NCBI RefSeq assembly: GCF_003609835.1
Contig: NZ_AP017898.1
Span: 3,162,001-3,226,000 of the forward strand
DNA from: Sphingopyxis sp. FD7
GTDB taxonomy: Bacteria; Pseudomonadota; Alphaproteobacteria; Sphingomonadales; Sphingomonadaceae
Length of the DNA: 64,000 nt
Direction: 5' to 3'
The notes under the pieces are model-generated. The model saw nothing but the letters and a program-made list of their open reading frames with translations. It was not told the DNA's origin and ran no database searches. Shown one piece after another: positions 26,227-35,322 of this stretch (position 1 is the first letter of the stretch; each line of letters starts with the position of its first letter). Both the position numbers and the translations under genes were made by a program.

Positions 26227-26365
26227 TTGCACAAAGCGACGAAGCCACAAAGAAGCGCGTGCCGCGAAGCGGCTTTTTTCCTGCCCGCGGCGTCCGGGCG
26301 CGACGGTGTTGGATAAAGGGCCTGGCGGCCCGAGGCCCCTTTGTGGCTTCGTGGATTTGTGCGAA
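26227..26365. repeat. Inverted repeat, CACAAAGCGACGAAGCC family
   Basis: Left arm 26227-26252 and right arm 26339-26365 pair over about 26 bases with few mismatches (shared core ACGAAGCCACAAAG). A terminator hairpin sits inside. Located between the convergent GNAT and hsp20 genes. Confidence 0.65.
26261..26279 (+). terminator. Intrinsic terminator of the lipoprotein-M14-GNAT operon
   Basis: GCCGC-GAA-GCGGC followed directly by TTTTTT, 42 bp after the GNAT stop. The stem is short but perfect and the T run is clean. Confidence 0.7.
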
Positions 26366-26413
26366 CCGAAACAAAAGCGACACCGACGCCACGCGCGAAA
26401 GCAAACCGCCCGA

Positions 26414-26445
26414 TAAAAAGGGGCCCGGAAGGGACTCCGGACCCC
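26414..26445 (-). terminator. Intrinsic terminator of hsp20
   Basis: In the hsp20 direction: GGGGTCCGGA, a six-base loop, TCCGGGCCCC, then TTTTTAT. It lies 27 bp after the hsp20 stop. Textbook stem plus T run with one mismatch. Confidence 0.85.
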
Positions 26446-26471
26446 ATAATGTCGATCGGCACGGGCGACGC

Positions 26472-26930
26472 TTACGCGGCCTTCTTGTCCTCGATCACCG
26501 GCGTGGCGCCGCCGCCGATCGCGATCTTGTGCGGCTTCATCGCCTCGGGGACTTCGCGGACCAGCTCGATCGTCAGCAGTCCGTCGGCAAGGTCGGCGCG
26601 TTCCACGCGCACGAAGTCGGCGAGCTGGAAGCGGCGCTCGAACGCGCGCGTCGCAATGCCGCTATAGAGCAGCTGTCGTTCCTCGCCTTCGGCAACCGGT
26701 GCCTTGCGGCCGCTCACGGTCAGCATATTTTGCTGCGCGGTGATGTCGATCTCGTCCGCTTTGAAACCGGCAACCGCGACGGTGATGCGGAAATGGTCGT
26801 CGGCGACCTTTTCGATATCGAACGGAGGATAATTTTCCGCGCTGGACGCGCCGGTTTCGAGGAAATCGAAGAGCCGGTCGAAACCGACGGTCGAACGGCG
26901 ATAGGGGGTCCAGTCAAAGCTGTTACGCAT
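26472..26930 (-). CDS. Small heat-shock protein Hsp20 (IbpA-like)
   Basis: 152 residues. The alpha-crystallin domain spans about 35-130: YPPFDIEKVADDHFRITVAV, LTVSGRK, GIATRAFERRFQLADFVRV, LADGLLTIELVREVPE, and the C-terminal I-x-I-type tail (HKIAIGG). The N-terminus MRNSFDWTPYRRSTVGFDRL is that of IbpA-like proteins. An ATP-independent holdase in the cytoplasm. The 5' leader can form a ROSE-type hairpin over the ribosome site, so heat control at translation is likely. A strong terminator follows. Confidence 0.94.
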   Translation of the reverse strand: MRNSFDWTPYRRSTVGFDRLFDFLETGASSAENYPPFDIEKVADDHFRITVAVAGFKADEIDITAQQNMLTVSGRKAPVAEGEERQLLYSGIATRAFERRFQLADFVRVERADLADGLLTIELVREVPEAMKPHKIAIGGGATPVIEDKKAA

Positions 26931-26938
26931 GAGGCATT

Positions 26939-26965
26939 CCTTCCTTGTTCAAAGCGAAGCAAAGG
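26939..26965 (-). promoter_or_regulatory. ROSE-like RNA thermometer hairpin in the hsp20 leader
   Basis: In transcript sense, CCUUUGCUU (26965-26957) faces the ribosome-site segment AAGGAAGG (26946-26939) across a ten-base loop. Pairing gives C-G, C-G, U-A, U-A, U-G, a G-G opposition, an unpaired C, then U-A, U-A. This U-U-G-C-U versus A-G-G arrangement is the hallmark of ROSE thermometers of alphaproteobacterial hsp20 genes. Manual folding only. Confidence 0.55.
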
Positions 26966-27121
26966 GACCGCGGAACGCGCCCGCGATCACCACCCGACCC
27001 CGTTCCGGCGGCCGGATAAGGCCAATCTGGTAGCCGTCGAAACCATTTCAAGAGGGGCGTTGGCCTTTACCGAAAAGCCGCGCTAAAGGGCGGCGAAACC
27101 GCTCCATCCAAAGGATATGAC

Positions 27122-27808
27122 ATGCCCCAGCTCATCCTCATCCGTCACGGCCAGTCGCAGTGGAATCTCGAGAACCGCTTCACCGGCTGGTGGGATGTCG
27201 ATGTCACCGAAAAGGGCGCGGCCGAAGCCTGGGCTGCGGGCGAATTGATGAAGGCCAGGGGCGTCGCCCCCGACATCGGCTTCACCTCGGTCCAGACGCG
27301 CGCGATCAAGACATTGAACCTCGCGCTCGAGGCGATGGGCCGCCTGTGGCTCCCCGTCACCAAGGACTGGCGCCTCAACGAACGCCACTATGGCGGGCTC
27401 ACCGGACTCGACAAGGCCGAGACCGCGGCGAAACATGGCGACGATCAGGTCAGGATATGGCGCCGCAGCTTCGACATTCCGCCGCCGCCGCTCGAAGCCG
27501 GGTCCGAATGGGATCTGTCGACCGACCCGCGCTACGCCGGCATTGCGATTCCCGCGACCGAAAGCCTGAAAGACACGATCGCGCGGGTGCTTCCCTATTA
27601 TGAGGCCGCGATCGTCCCCGAACTGGCGGCGGGCAAGACGGTGCTGATCTCGGCGCACGGCAACAGCCTGCGCGCGCTCGTCAAGCATCTGTCGGGCATT
27701 TCGGACGCCGACATCACCGGCCTCGAAATCCCGACGGGCCAGCCGATTGTTTATGAGCTGAACGACGATCTGAGCGCGCGCGAGCGCTATTATCTCAGCG
27801 AACGGTGA
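27122..27808 (+). CDS. gpmA: 2,3-bisphosphoglycerate-dependent phosphoglycerate mutase
   Basis: 228 residues. [20 protein letters not shown] carries the phosphorylated His9; [20 protein letters not shown] and [16 protein letters not shown] complete the catalytic set. Interconverts 3- and 2-phosphoglycerate in glycolysis/gluconeogenesis. Somewhat shorter than the 250-residue E. coli enzyme, as is common in alphaproteobacteria. Divergent from hsp20. Confidence 0.95.
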   Translation: MPQLILIRHGQSQWNLENRFTGWWDVDVTEKGAAEAWAAGELMKARGVAPDIGFTSVQTRAIKTLNLALEAMGRLWLPVTKDWRLNERHYGGLTGLDKAETAAKHGDDQVRIWRRSFDIPPPPLEAGSEWDLSTDPRYAGIAIPATESLKDTIARVLPYYEAAIVPELAAGKTVLISAHGNSLRALVKHLSGISDADITGLEIPTGQPIVYELNDDLSARERYYLSER

Positions 27809-27878
27809 GTGACCCGAATGTCCGTCTTGCGTCCCGGCCAGTTTTCGACATGATGTCAGGAAATTGCGGGGGGAAAAA

Positions 27879-29927
27879 TTGCGCAAGACGGGATGGGCAT
27901 TGCTGGGGCTGGCGCTGGCGCATGTGTCGGCGAAAGCCGAGGAGACCGGGGTAAAGCGTGGGCCGACTCCAGACTGGGCGGTTCCCTCCGCCCTGATGCC
28001 GGTTCCAGAGGGAGCAAGCGGACTGCTCTTCGTCCGCCGTCAAGATATTGTCGCCCATCTCGACGATCGGGGGCAGGCGCAATATCTGGGCTATCGGATG
28101 CGGATACTCCATCCCAACGCCCTGCAACTCGGCAATATTTCGATCGCCTGGAACCCCGTCTCGGGTCCGCCGGTCGTGCATATGATCAATGTGCATCGCG
28201 ACGGCGCGACGATCGACGTGCTCAAAAATGCGTCCTTCGAAATCTTGCGCCGCGAGGGTCAGCTCGAAGCCGCCATGCTCGACGGCATATTGACCGCGGT
28301 GCTGCGGGTACCCGATCTGCGCGTCGGCGACGAACTTGAAGTCGGCCTGACCACCCGGTCGAACGACCCCACGCTGGCGAAGAACGATTCGGGGATGCTC
28401 TTTCTGTTGCCCAGTCCGCAGCCCGGCCGGTTCCGCCTCGGGCTGAGCTGGGACAAGGGCGCCAAGCCCGCCATAAGGATGACGCCGGATATGGCGGCTG
28501 TGGCGCAAACCGGCGAGCAGCGCGTCGATTTCCTGTTCGACAATCCCGCGACCTTGACGCCGCCCAAGGGCACGCCGACGCGCTATCAGTGGCAACGCAT
28601 TGTCGAGTACAGCGATTTCGCGGATTGGGCGGCCGTGTCGCGGCATTTTGCGCCGCTGTACGTCGAGGCCGCACGCATTTCCGGGAAGTCGCCGCTCAAG
28701 GCCGAAGCGCAACGGATCGCATCGGCGCACACCCGTCCGCTCGACCGTGCGGCTGCCGCGCTCAAACTGGTTCAACAGGATGTCCACTATATCTACGTCG
28801 GGCTTGGGAACGGGAACCTGACGCCCGCCACGGCCGACGAAACCTGGCAGCGCCGCTATGGCGATTGCAAGGGCAAGACGGCGCTCCTGCTCGGGCTGCT
28901 CGCGGAACTGGGCATTCGGGCCGAAGCCGTGGTTGTCAACAATCAGGGCCATGACGACGGTTTCGACGAGCGGTTGCCCAATCCAGGGCTGTTCGACCAT
29001 GTGCTCGTCCGCGCGCAGATCGACGGCAAGACATATTGGCTCGACGGGACGCTGCCGCCCGTGGCGGCCCCGGCGCTTGATCCGGTGATCGATTATCGCT
29101 GGGTCTTGCCGTTGAGCTTGCGGGGCAGTGCGCTTGAAAAGCGGAAGTGGCGACCGGCCGACCGGCCGGACGAAATTACGTTGTTCGAGATCGATGCACG
29201 TGCCGGTTTCGACCAGCCGGCACGGATACGGAATACGACGATTACCCGTGGAATCGCGGGACTTCAGCAATATGCGCAACTATCCGGCCTGAGCGCCGAC
29301 CAGTTGCTGACGGGAATGCGGCAGCAGCTGGTCGGCAGCACGTGGCAGACGGTCGAAGATGTCAAATTGCGTTATGACCCAAAGGCCGGAGCGAGCGTGC
29401 TGACGGTTGTCGGCGCGTGGGAGGTCGATTGGGACGACGACGGCGACGGCGGGCGGTCGCTGGCGCTGCCCGGCGGCGGTTTCAGTCCCCCTGAAAAGCG
29501 GATGCGACCGGACGATCAGGACCAGACCCTGCCTTTCGCCAACAAGCCCGAATTCTCTTGCGCCGTGACGACGCTCCGCTTTCCGTCGACGACCGATGCT
29601 GCGAACTGGACCTATAAGTCGGGCTTCGACACCAGCATCTTCGGGCAGAATTATTATCGCGCGTTCGACGTTCGCGATGGCTCGATACGGATGATACGCG
29701 GTTTTCGCGTCGACCAGATCGAGATCGACGCAGCGAGCGCACTGCAGGATAATGACCGGATTGCCGCTTTCGACAACAGCAAGGGCTGGATATTCTACGA
29801 ACCGACAGGCGGCGCCTCGCCCAGCCCGGTGCGAACGCTTGTCCCGGCCACCTACGACATCGACTGGACCGCCGCCGACGTCCCCTGCCTGTCGCCCGCC
29901 GCAATCAATCGCGCAGCAGCTCGTTGA
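27879..29927 (+). CDS. Secreted DUF3857 / transglutaminase-like protein, TTG start
   Basis: 682 residues from TTG 27879, which has GGGGGGA upstream and opens on a signal peptide ([19 protein letters not shown]). The DUF3857 domain covers about 45-230; the transglutaminase-like core has [19 protein letters not shown] (Cys330), FDHVLV (His374) and YWLDGT (Asp389), so the triad is intact. A C-terminal beta-rich part (DUF3858-like) follows. Periplasmic or surface; biochemical activity is unproven for the family. Its last 23 bases overlap the convergent dapD gene. Confidence 0.85.
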   Translation: MRKTGWALLGLALAHVSAKAEETGVKRGPTPDWAVPSALMPVPEGASGLLFVRRQDIVAHLDDRGQAQYLGYRMRILHPNALQLGNISIAWNPVSGPPVVHMINVHRDGATIDVLKNASFEILRREGQLEAAMLDGILTAVLRVPDLRVGDELEVGLTTRSNDPTLAKNDSGMLFLLPSPQPGRFRLGLSWDKGAKPAIRMTPDMAAVAQTGEQRVDFLFDNPATLTPPKGTPTRYQWQRIVEYSDFADWAAVSRHFAPLYVEAARISGKSPLKAEAQRIASAHTRPLDRAAAALKLVQQDVHYIYVGLGNGNLTPATADETWQRRYGDCKGKTALLLGLLAELGIRAEAVVVNNQGHDDGFDERLPNPGLFDHVLVRAQIDGKTYWLDGTLPPVAAPALDPVIDYRWVLPLSLRGSALEKRKWRPADRPDEITLFEIDARAGFDQPARIRNTTITRGIAGLQQYAQLSGLSADQLLTGMRQQLVGSTWQTVEDVKLRYDPKAGASVLTVVGAWEVDWDDDGDGGRSLALPGGGFSPPEKRMRPDDQDQTLPFANKPEFSCAVTTLRFPSTTDAANWTYKSGFDTSIFGQNYYRAFDVRDGSIRMIRGFRVDQIEIDAASALQDNDRIAAFDNSKGWIFYEPTGGASPSPVRTLVPATYDIDWTAADVPCLSPAAINRAAAR

Positions 29928-30747
29928 TGCCCGTCTTGGCGCGCGTCTGCGCGTCGACGCGCTTGACGATCACCGCGCAATAGAGCGACGGCCCCGGTGT
30001 GCCGTCGGGCAGCGGCTTGCCGGGCAGCGATCCCGGGACGACGACCGAATAGGCGGGGACTTCGCCGATGAAGACTTCGCCCGTCGCGCGGTCGATGATC
30101 TTGGTCGAGGCGCCGAGGTAAACGCCCATCGACAGCACCGCGCCCTCGCGCACGATCACGCCCTCGGCGACCTCGGCGCGCGCGCCGATGAAGGCGCCGT
30201 CCTCGATCACCACCGGTCCGGCCTGCAACGGCTCCAATACGCCGCCGATCCCCGCGCCACCCGACAGGTGGACGTTGGCGCCGATCTGCGCGCAGCTGCC
30301 GACGGTGGCCCAGGCGTCGACCATCGATCCCTCGCCGACCCAGGCGCCGATATTGACGAAGCTCGGCATCAGCACCGCGCCCTTGCTGATGAAGGCGCCG
30401 CGGCGGACGATCGAGCCGGGCACAGCGCGGAAGCCCGCGTCGCGGAAACGATTTTCGCCCCAGCCGGCGAATTTCGACGGAACCTTGTCCCACCAGGTCG
30501 CACCGCCCGCGCCGCCCTCGATGATCGCCATGTCGTTGAGGCGGAATGACAGCAGCACTGCCTTCTTGAGCCACTGGTTGACCTGCCACCTGCCGTCTTC
30601 GGCGCGCTCGGCGACGCGAAAGCGGCCGTCGTCGAGCCCGGCAATCGCGGTATCGACCGCCTCGCGCACCACGCCGGTGGTGGTGAGGCCCAGCGTATCG
30701 CGCGCTTCCCACGCGGCTTCGATCGTGCTCTGCAGGTCGGTGGTCAT
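29905..30747 (-). CDS. dapD: Tetrahydrodipicolinate N-succinyltransferase
   Basis: 280 residues. Succinylates tetrahydrodipicolinate in lysine/diaminopimelate synthesis. The helical N-domain ([20 protein letters not shown]) is followed by the left-handed beta helix of hexapeptide repeats ([20 protein letters not shown], then [20 protein letters not shown]). Its start overlaps the stop of the nucleotidase gene upstream (ATGA), so the two are coupled. Confidence 0.96.
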   Translation of the reverse strand: MTTDLQSTIEAAWEARDTLGLTTTGVVREAVDTAIAGLDDGRFRVAERAEDGRWQVNQWLKKAVLLSFRLNDMAIIEGGAGGATWWDKVPSKFAGWGENRFRDAGFRAVPGSIVRRGAFISKGAVLMPSFVNIGAWVGEGSMVDAWATVGSCAQIGANVHLSGGAGIGGVLEPLQAGPVVIEDGAFIGARAEVAEGVIVREGAVLSMGVYLGASTKIIDRATGEVFIGEVPAYSVVVPGSLPGKPLPDGTPGPSLYCAVIVKRVDAQTRAKTGINELLRD

Positions 30748-31433
30748 GCTATTCCCCAGGGTGAAGGCAGGTTATCGAGCCAGTCGGCAATGTCGGTCGC
30801 GCGGAAATCGACATGGTCCGGCAGGTGGCCCCGATGGCCGCTTTCGCTGCCATTGTCCAGCCACACGGTCGTCATGCCGAGCCGCTTCGCCGGCGTCAGG
30901 TTGCGCGCCATATCTTCGACGAACAAGCTTTTCGCCGGTTCGACGCCGAGGTGTTCGACCATCATGGCATAGGCCGCCGCGTCGGGCTTGGGCGTATAGC
31001 GGGTGATACGAATGTCGCAGATGCCGTCGAACAGGTCGGCGATCCCGCGCGCGTCGAGCACGCGCGCCGCATAATCGGCGTCGGCGTTGGTGAAGACCAG
31101 CCGACGGCCGGGCAGCCGTTCGAGCCCGGCGCGCAGCCGCGGGTCGGGGGTCAACCGGTCGAGCGCGATATCATGCACATCGACCAGGAAGTCTTCGGGA
31201 TTGACACCATGATGCCGCATCAGCCCCGCCATCGTCGTGCCATGGTCGTGGAAATATCGCTTCTGCACGCGCCGCGCCTCGACCGCGTCGACATCGAGCA
31301 GCCGCATGATGAAGGCGCCCATGCGTTCGTCGATCAGGTCGAACAGCTTTGCCGAGGGCGGATAGAGCGTGTTGTCGAGATCGAAGATCCAGGCGTCGAT
31401 ATGGTCGAGCGGCGGCGGCATGGCGTGGCGCAT
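30744..31433 (-). CDS. HAD family pyrimidine 5'-nucleotidase
   Basis: 229 residues from ATG 31433 (ATG 31421 also possible). Motif [17 protein letters not shown] (Asp nucleophile), motif II LVFTNAD and motifs [22 protein letters not shown] and [16 protein letters not shown] are those of the HAD pyrimidine 5'-nucleotidase (SDT1-like) group, which removes phosphate from UMP or CMP and analogues. Cytoplasmic. Coupled to dapD downstream, a pairing seen in alphaproteobacteria without a clear metabolic reason. Confidence 0.88.
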   Translation of the reverse strand: MRHAMPPPLDHIDAWIFDLDNTLYPPSAKLFDLIDERMGAFIMRLLDVDAVEARRVQKRYFHDHGTTMAGLMRHHGVNPEDFLVDVHDIALDRLTPDPRLRAGLERLPGRRLVFTNADADYAARVLDARGIADLFDGICDIRITRYTPKPDAAAYAMMVEHLGVEPAKSLFVEDMARNLTPAKRLGMTTVWLDNGSESGHRGHLPDHVDFRATDIADWLDNLPSPWGIA

Positions 31434-31517
31434 AGAGGGTGGGACGGGGAGGGGCAAGGCCGTCCGTTTTACCTTCCGGCAATGTCTATGGCCCAAAGCT
31501 GCATGATGTTATCTTGG

Positions 31518-31548
31518 CCGTCATCCCGACCTTCGCCGGGATGACCTG
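31518..31548. repeat. Single REP-like unit, GTCATCCCG family
   Basis: CCGTCATCCCGACCTTCGCC closely followed by GGGATGACC, a self-complementary unit upstream of the protease gene; a solo relative of the paired repeats elsewhere. Confidence 0.6.
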
Positions 31549-31564
31549 GATCAGGGGAATCGCG

Positions 31565-33937
31565 ATGGCCGACGCGAAAGGGCGCAAGGATATGCGGGGG
31601 ATCGCGGTGCGGCCTTTGCCGCTTCTGCTCGGCATCGCCTCGCTGACGCTCGCGGCGTGCGGCGGCGGCGCGGGCCCTTCGCCGACCCCGGCCCCGCCGT
31701 CAGCCCCGGCTCCGACGCCAGCTCCGACACCCACACCCACGCCGACTCCGCCACCGACGGGCAATTTCGACACCGCCGAGGTGCGCCGTTCCGACGGCGT
31801 CAATTTCCATGGCGCGATCACCGCCTATCGGGCGGGGGCGAGCGGGCAGGGGATATTGGCGGGGGTGATCGACGACGGGATCGATGTGGACAGCCCCGAG
31901 TTTGCCGGGCGCATCTCGCCACTCTCGGCCGACCTTGCCGGGTCGCGCGGGATCGACGGCGAGGGGAGCCACGGCACCAATGTCGCGCAGGTGCTGCTCG
32001 GTGGGAAAAACGATGCGGGCACGATGGGAATCGCCTTCAACGCGAACCTGCTCGTATTGCGCGCCGACCAGCCCGGCAGCTGCGCGACCGAGGATCCGTC
32101 GAACGACGAAAGCGGCTGTCGCTATCCCGAAAGCGCGATCGCGGCGGGACTCGACCGTGCGGTGAGCGCGGGTGCGCGCGTCGTCAATATCTCGCTCGGC
32201 GGCGACGATCCGCCGGGCGCGACACTCCGCGCGGCGGTGTCGCGCGCGACCGCGGCGGGGATCATCGTCATCCTCTCGGCGGGGAACGAGGGCGATACGA
32301 CCGTGGGCGGCAACGACCCGAACAACCCCGGCCGCTTTGCGCAGGGGCTGCGCGATGCGGGCGGCGGGCTGGTCATCATCGCCGGATCGGTCGACGAAAA
32401 TGGCGCGATCTCGGACTTCAGCAATCGCGCGGGGGCCTATGCCGCCTCCTATCTGTCGGCGCTCGGCGAGGGCGTGTGCTGCGTCTATGAAAATGGCGCG
32501 CTCAAGACCGAGGGCAATTTCGTGTTCCTGCTCAACGGCACCAGCTTCGCCGCGCCGCAGGTTGCCGGGGCCGTCGCGCTGATCGCGCAGGCTTTCCCCA
32601 ATCTGACCAGCCAGCAGATCGTCGACCTGCTTTATCAATCGGCGCGCGATGCGGGGGCGGCGGGCGACGACGCCGTCTATGGCCAGGGCATTCTCGATAT
32701 CGCGCGCGCCTTTCAGCCGATGGGGGCGACGACGCTGGCGGGCACCTCGACCGCGGTGGCGCTGGGCGCGCCGCTCGGCCTGTTGGGCGGGCCGATGGGC
32801 GATGCCGGCGGCGGCGCGACGGGACTCGTCACCGATGGCTTCGGCCGCGCTTTCGATGTCGATTTCGGCCAGTCGCTGGCGCAGCGCCGCCCCGATTTCA
32901 AGCTGACGGGCGCGATCGGCGGGCTCGTCCGCCAGCAGAGCGCCGCGAATGGGTCGCTGGCGCTGTCGCTCGTCACCGCGCCGGGAGCGGGCGGCAGCGA
33001 CGCCCTTGCGGGCTTGTCCTTTCACGACGCGCAGGGTGCGCGTGCGCTCGCCGCCTCGGTGATGACGCGGCTCGGCGCGCGCACGCGCCTCGGCTTCGCG
33101 GCGGGGCGCGGGACGGGAGGGCTGCTCGCGGGCGAGCGCGGCGAAAGCGGCCATGCGATGCTGATCGGCGACGCCGCGCACGAAGGGCTCGGCTTTGCCG
33201 CAAACCCCGGAATCGGGACGCTGGTTCGGCATAATATCAAGAAAAATCAATATATTAACATATATGGCGAGAGTGGTTTCGTGTCGGGTTCGCGCTGGCA
33301 TGACGACCCGCTGCTCCGCTATCGTTTCCACCGCGACAGTCGTTATCAGCGCTTCGGCGCGTCATGGGACGGCCGCTTCGGTCCGGTGGGCGCAGCATTG
33401 GGTGCGAGCTGGCTACGCGAATCGGACAGCCTGCTCGGCGCGCGGCTCGGCCCGCTTTTCGGTGCGGGCGGCGCGACCAGCCTGGTCGGCGATGCACGGC
33501 TGGCGTTCGATGCACCGCGCGGCTGGCAAATCGCCGCTGCCTGGCGCCAGATGTGGACGCGCCCTGACGCGCGCGGACTCGTCGCGGGGGGTGCGCTCTG
33601 GTCGAGCGCCTTTTCGCTCGACGTCGCGAGGGCGGGACTGGTGCGGCCGGGCGACCGCGCCGCGCTGCGGTTCGCGCAGCCGCTGCGCGTCGCGCGCGGC
33701 GGCATCGACCTGATGCTCCCGGTCGCTTACGACTATGCCAGCGGCCGCGCCGATTTCGGCCGCCGCGCCTATAACCTTGCCCCCACCGGCCGCGAACTGG
33801 TGGTCGAGGCGAGCTATTCGCTGCCGCTGTTCGGCGGCGACGTCGTCGCCAACGGCTGGTGGCGCCGCGATCCGGGGCATATCGCCGCCATGCCCGACGA
33901 CAAAGGGGTCGCGCTGCGCTTTACGATGGGCTTCTGA
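31565..33937 (+). CDS. Subtilisin-like (S8) lipoprotein with C-terminal outer-membrane-type domain
   Basis: 790 residues. ATG 31565 has GGGGAA upstream. The signal ends LTLAAC (lipobox Cys32), followed by a Pro/Thr-rich linker (residues 38-66). Peptidase S8 domain about 85-380 with Asp103 (GVIDDGID), His136 (GEGSHGTNVAQ) and Ser327 (LNGTSFAAPQVAGA), so catalytically complete. The remaining 400 residues are strand-rich, contain RYRFHRDSRYQRFGASW and end in FTMGF, the terminal Phe of outer-membrane barrels, as in subtilisin autotransporters. Whether it stays anchored or is released is unknown. An AT-rich codon patch lies at 33231-33265. Confidence 0.85.
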   Translation: MADAKGRKDMRGIAVRPLPLLLGIASLTLAACGGGAGPSPTPAPPSAPAPTPAPTPTPTPTPPPTGNFDTAEVRRSDGVNFHGAITAYRAGASGQGILAGVIDDGIDVDSPEFAGRISPLSADLAGSRGIDGEGSHGTNVAQVLLGGKNDAGTMGIAFNANLLVLRADQPGSCATEDPSNDESGCRYPESAIAAGLDRAVSAGARVVNISLGGDDPPGATLRAAVSRATAAGIIVILSAGNEGDTTVGGNDPNNPGRFAQGLRDAGGGLVIIAGSVDENGAISDFSNRAGAYAASYLSALGEGVCCVYENGALKTEGNFVFLLNGTSFAAPQVAGAVALIAQAFPNLTSQQIVDLLYQSARDAGAAGDDAVYGQGILDIARAFQPMGATTLAGTSTAVALGAPLGLLGGPMGDAGGGATGLVTDGFGRAFDVDFGQSLAQRRPDFKLTGAIGGLVRQQSAANGSLALSLVTAPGAGGSDALAGLSFHDAQGARALAASVMTRLGARTRLGFAAGRGTGGLLAGERGESGHAMLIGDAAHEGLGFAANPGIGTLVRHNIKKNQYINIYGESGFVSGSRWHDDPLLRYRFHRDSRYQRFGASWDGRFGPVGAALGASWLRESDSLLGARLGPLFGAGGATSLVGDARLAFDAPRGWQIAAAWRQMWTRPDARGLVAGGALWSSAFSLDVARAGLVRPGDRAALRFAQPLRVARGGIDLMLPVAYDYASGRADFGRRAYNLAPTGRELVVEASYSLPLFGGDVVANGWWRRDPGHIAAMPDDKGVALRFTMGF

Positions 33938-33977
33938 TCGGCTTTAACTGCCCGCGACACCGAATAGGGGACGCAGG

Positions 33978-35279
33978 ATGAAGCCTTTCCATCTGATTTT
34001 GCTCGCGCTGGTCGGCGCGGCGCTCGCCACGCCGCTCGCTGCCCAGGCGCCCGCGCGCACCGTGATCCACGCCGGGCATTTGCTCACCGAGCCGGGCAAG
34101 CCCGCGCGCGGCGCCGCGACGATCGTGGTCGAGGGCGGCAGGATCGTCAGTATCGCCGACGGCCACCAACCCGCCGGGGCGGGCGCGACGCTGATCGACC
34201 TCAGCGATAAATATGTCCTCCCCGGCCTCATCGACAGCCATGTCCATCTGACCAGCGACACGGGCGGTCTCGCGGGCCAGCTCGAGGAGATCACGCTCAG
34301 CCCCGCGGCGCAGGCGTTCAATGCCGAGGTCAACGGGATGAAGACGCTCCGCGCGGGCTTCACCACCGTGCGCAACCTCGGCGATGGCGACGGGGTGACG
34401 CTGGCGCTCAGGGATGCGATTCGCGCGGGCAAGGTGCAGGGGCCGCGCATCGTCGATGCGGGGGCGAGCATTTCGGGCAGCGCGGGGCATATGGACGGGT
34501 CGCTCGGCTATCGCGACGAGCTTCGCCCTTTCTTTGCAGGGGCAGGCAATACGTGCAACGGCGCCGACGATTGCCGCCGCGCGGTGCGGCTCCAGATCGG
34601 GCGCGGCGCCGACGTCATCAAATTCGCCTCGACCGGCGGGGTCAACAGCCGGATCGGGGCGGGCCTGGGCAAGCAGATGTTCGACGACGAGGCGCAGGCG
34701 ATCGTCGACACCGCGCATATGTTCGGCAAGAAGGTCGCGGTCCACGCGCACGGCGCCGACGGCATCCGCCTCGCGCTCGCCGCGGGGGCCGATTCGATCG
34801 AACATGGCACGATCCTCGACGAGGCGACGATCGCCGCCTGGGCGAAATCCAAGACCTATTATGTTCCGACGCTCTCGACCGTGAACGGGTACAAGGAACG
34901 GCTGGCCGCCAATCCGGACGCCTATGAACCCGATGTGCTCGCCAAGATCCAGTGGCGCATCGCGATCACCGGCAAGAGCCTGGAGCAACTTGTGCCGCGC
35001 GGCGTGCGCATCGCCTTCGGCACCGATGCCGGCGTGTCGAAGCACGGCCGCAACGGCGACGAGTTCGAGCTGATGGTCCAGCACGGCATGACCCCGGTTG
35101 AGGCGCTGAAGGCCGCGACGGTGAACGCCGCCGACCTGCTCGGTCTCGCCGACCAGATCGGCACGATCGCGCCGGGCAAGAGCGCCGACATCATCGCGGT
35201 CGCAAGCGATCCGCTCGCCGATGTGCGTGTGCTCAAGAAGGTCGATTTCGTGATGGCGCGGGGCCGGGTGGTCGATTGA
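33978..35279 (+). CDS. Secreted metal-dependent amidohydrolase (imidazolonepropionase/prolidase-like)
   Basis: 433 residues. Signal peptide (FHLILLALVGAALATPLAA). GLIDSHVHLTSD (His88, His90), DVIKFASTGGVNS (Lys), KKVAVHAHGADGI (His), ADSIEHGTILD (His) and IAFGTDAGVSKHG (Asp) form the binuclear metal site. Periplasmic relatives hydrolyse N-acyl amino acids or Xaa-Pro dipeptides, but the substrate cannot be read off. It follows the S8 protease by 40 bp and precedes the isoaspartyl peptidase, which suggests extracytoplasmic peptide breakdown. Confidence 0.88.
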   Translation: MKPFHLILLALVGAALATPLAAQAPARTVIHAGHLLTEPGKPARGAATIVVEGGRIVSIADGHQPAGAGATLIDLSDKYVLPGLIDSHVHLTSDTGGLAGQLEEITLSPAAQAFNAEVNGMKTLRAGFTTVRNLGDGDGVTLALRDAIRAGKVQGPRIVDAGASISGSAGHMDGSLGYRDELRPFFAGAGNTCNGADDCRRAVRLQIGRGADVIKFASTGGVNSRIGAGLGKQMFDDEAQAIVDTAHMFGKKVAVHAHGADGIRLALAAGADSIEHGTILDEATIAAWAKSKTYYVPTLSTVNGYKERLAANPDAYEPDVLAKIQWRIAITGKSLEQLVPRGVRIAFGTDAGVSKHGRNGDEFELMVQHGMTPVEALKAATVNAADLLGLADQIGTIAPGKSADIIAVASDPLADVRVLKKVDFVMARGRVVD

Positions 35280-35322
35280 ACCGCATGCTTCGCTTCTCTC
35301 CCGCTTGGCCAAGGAATGAACG

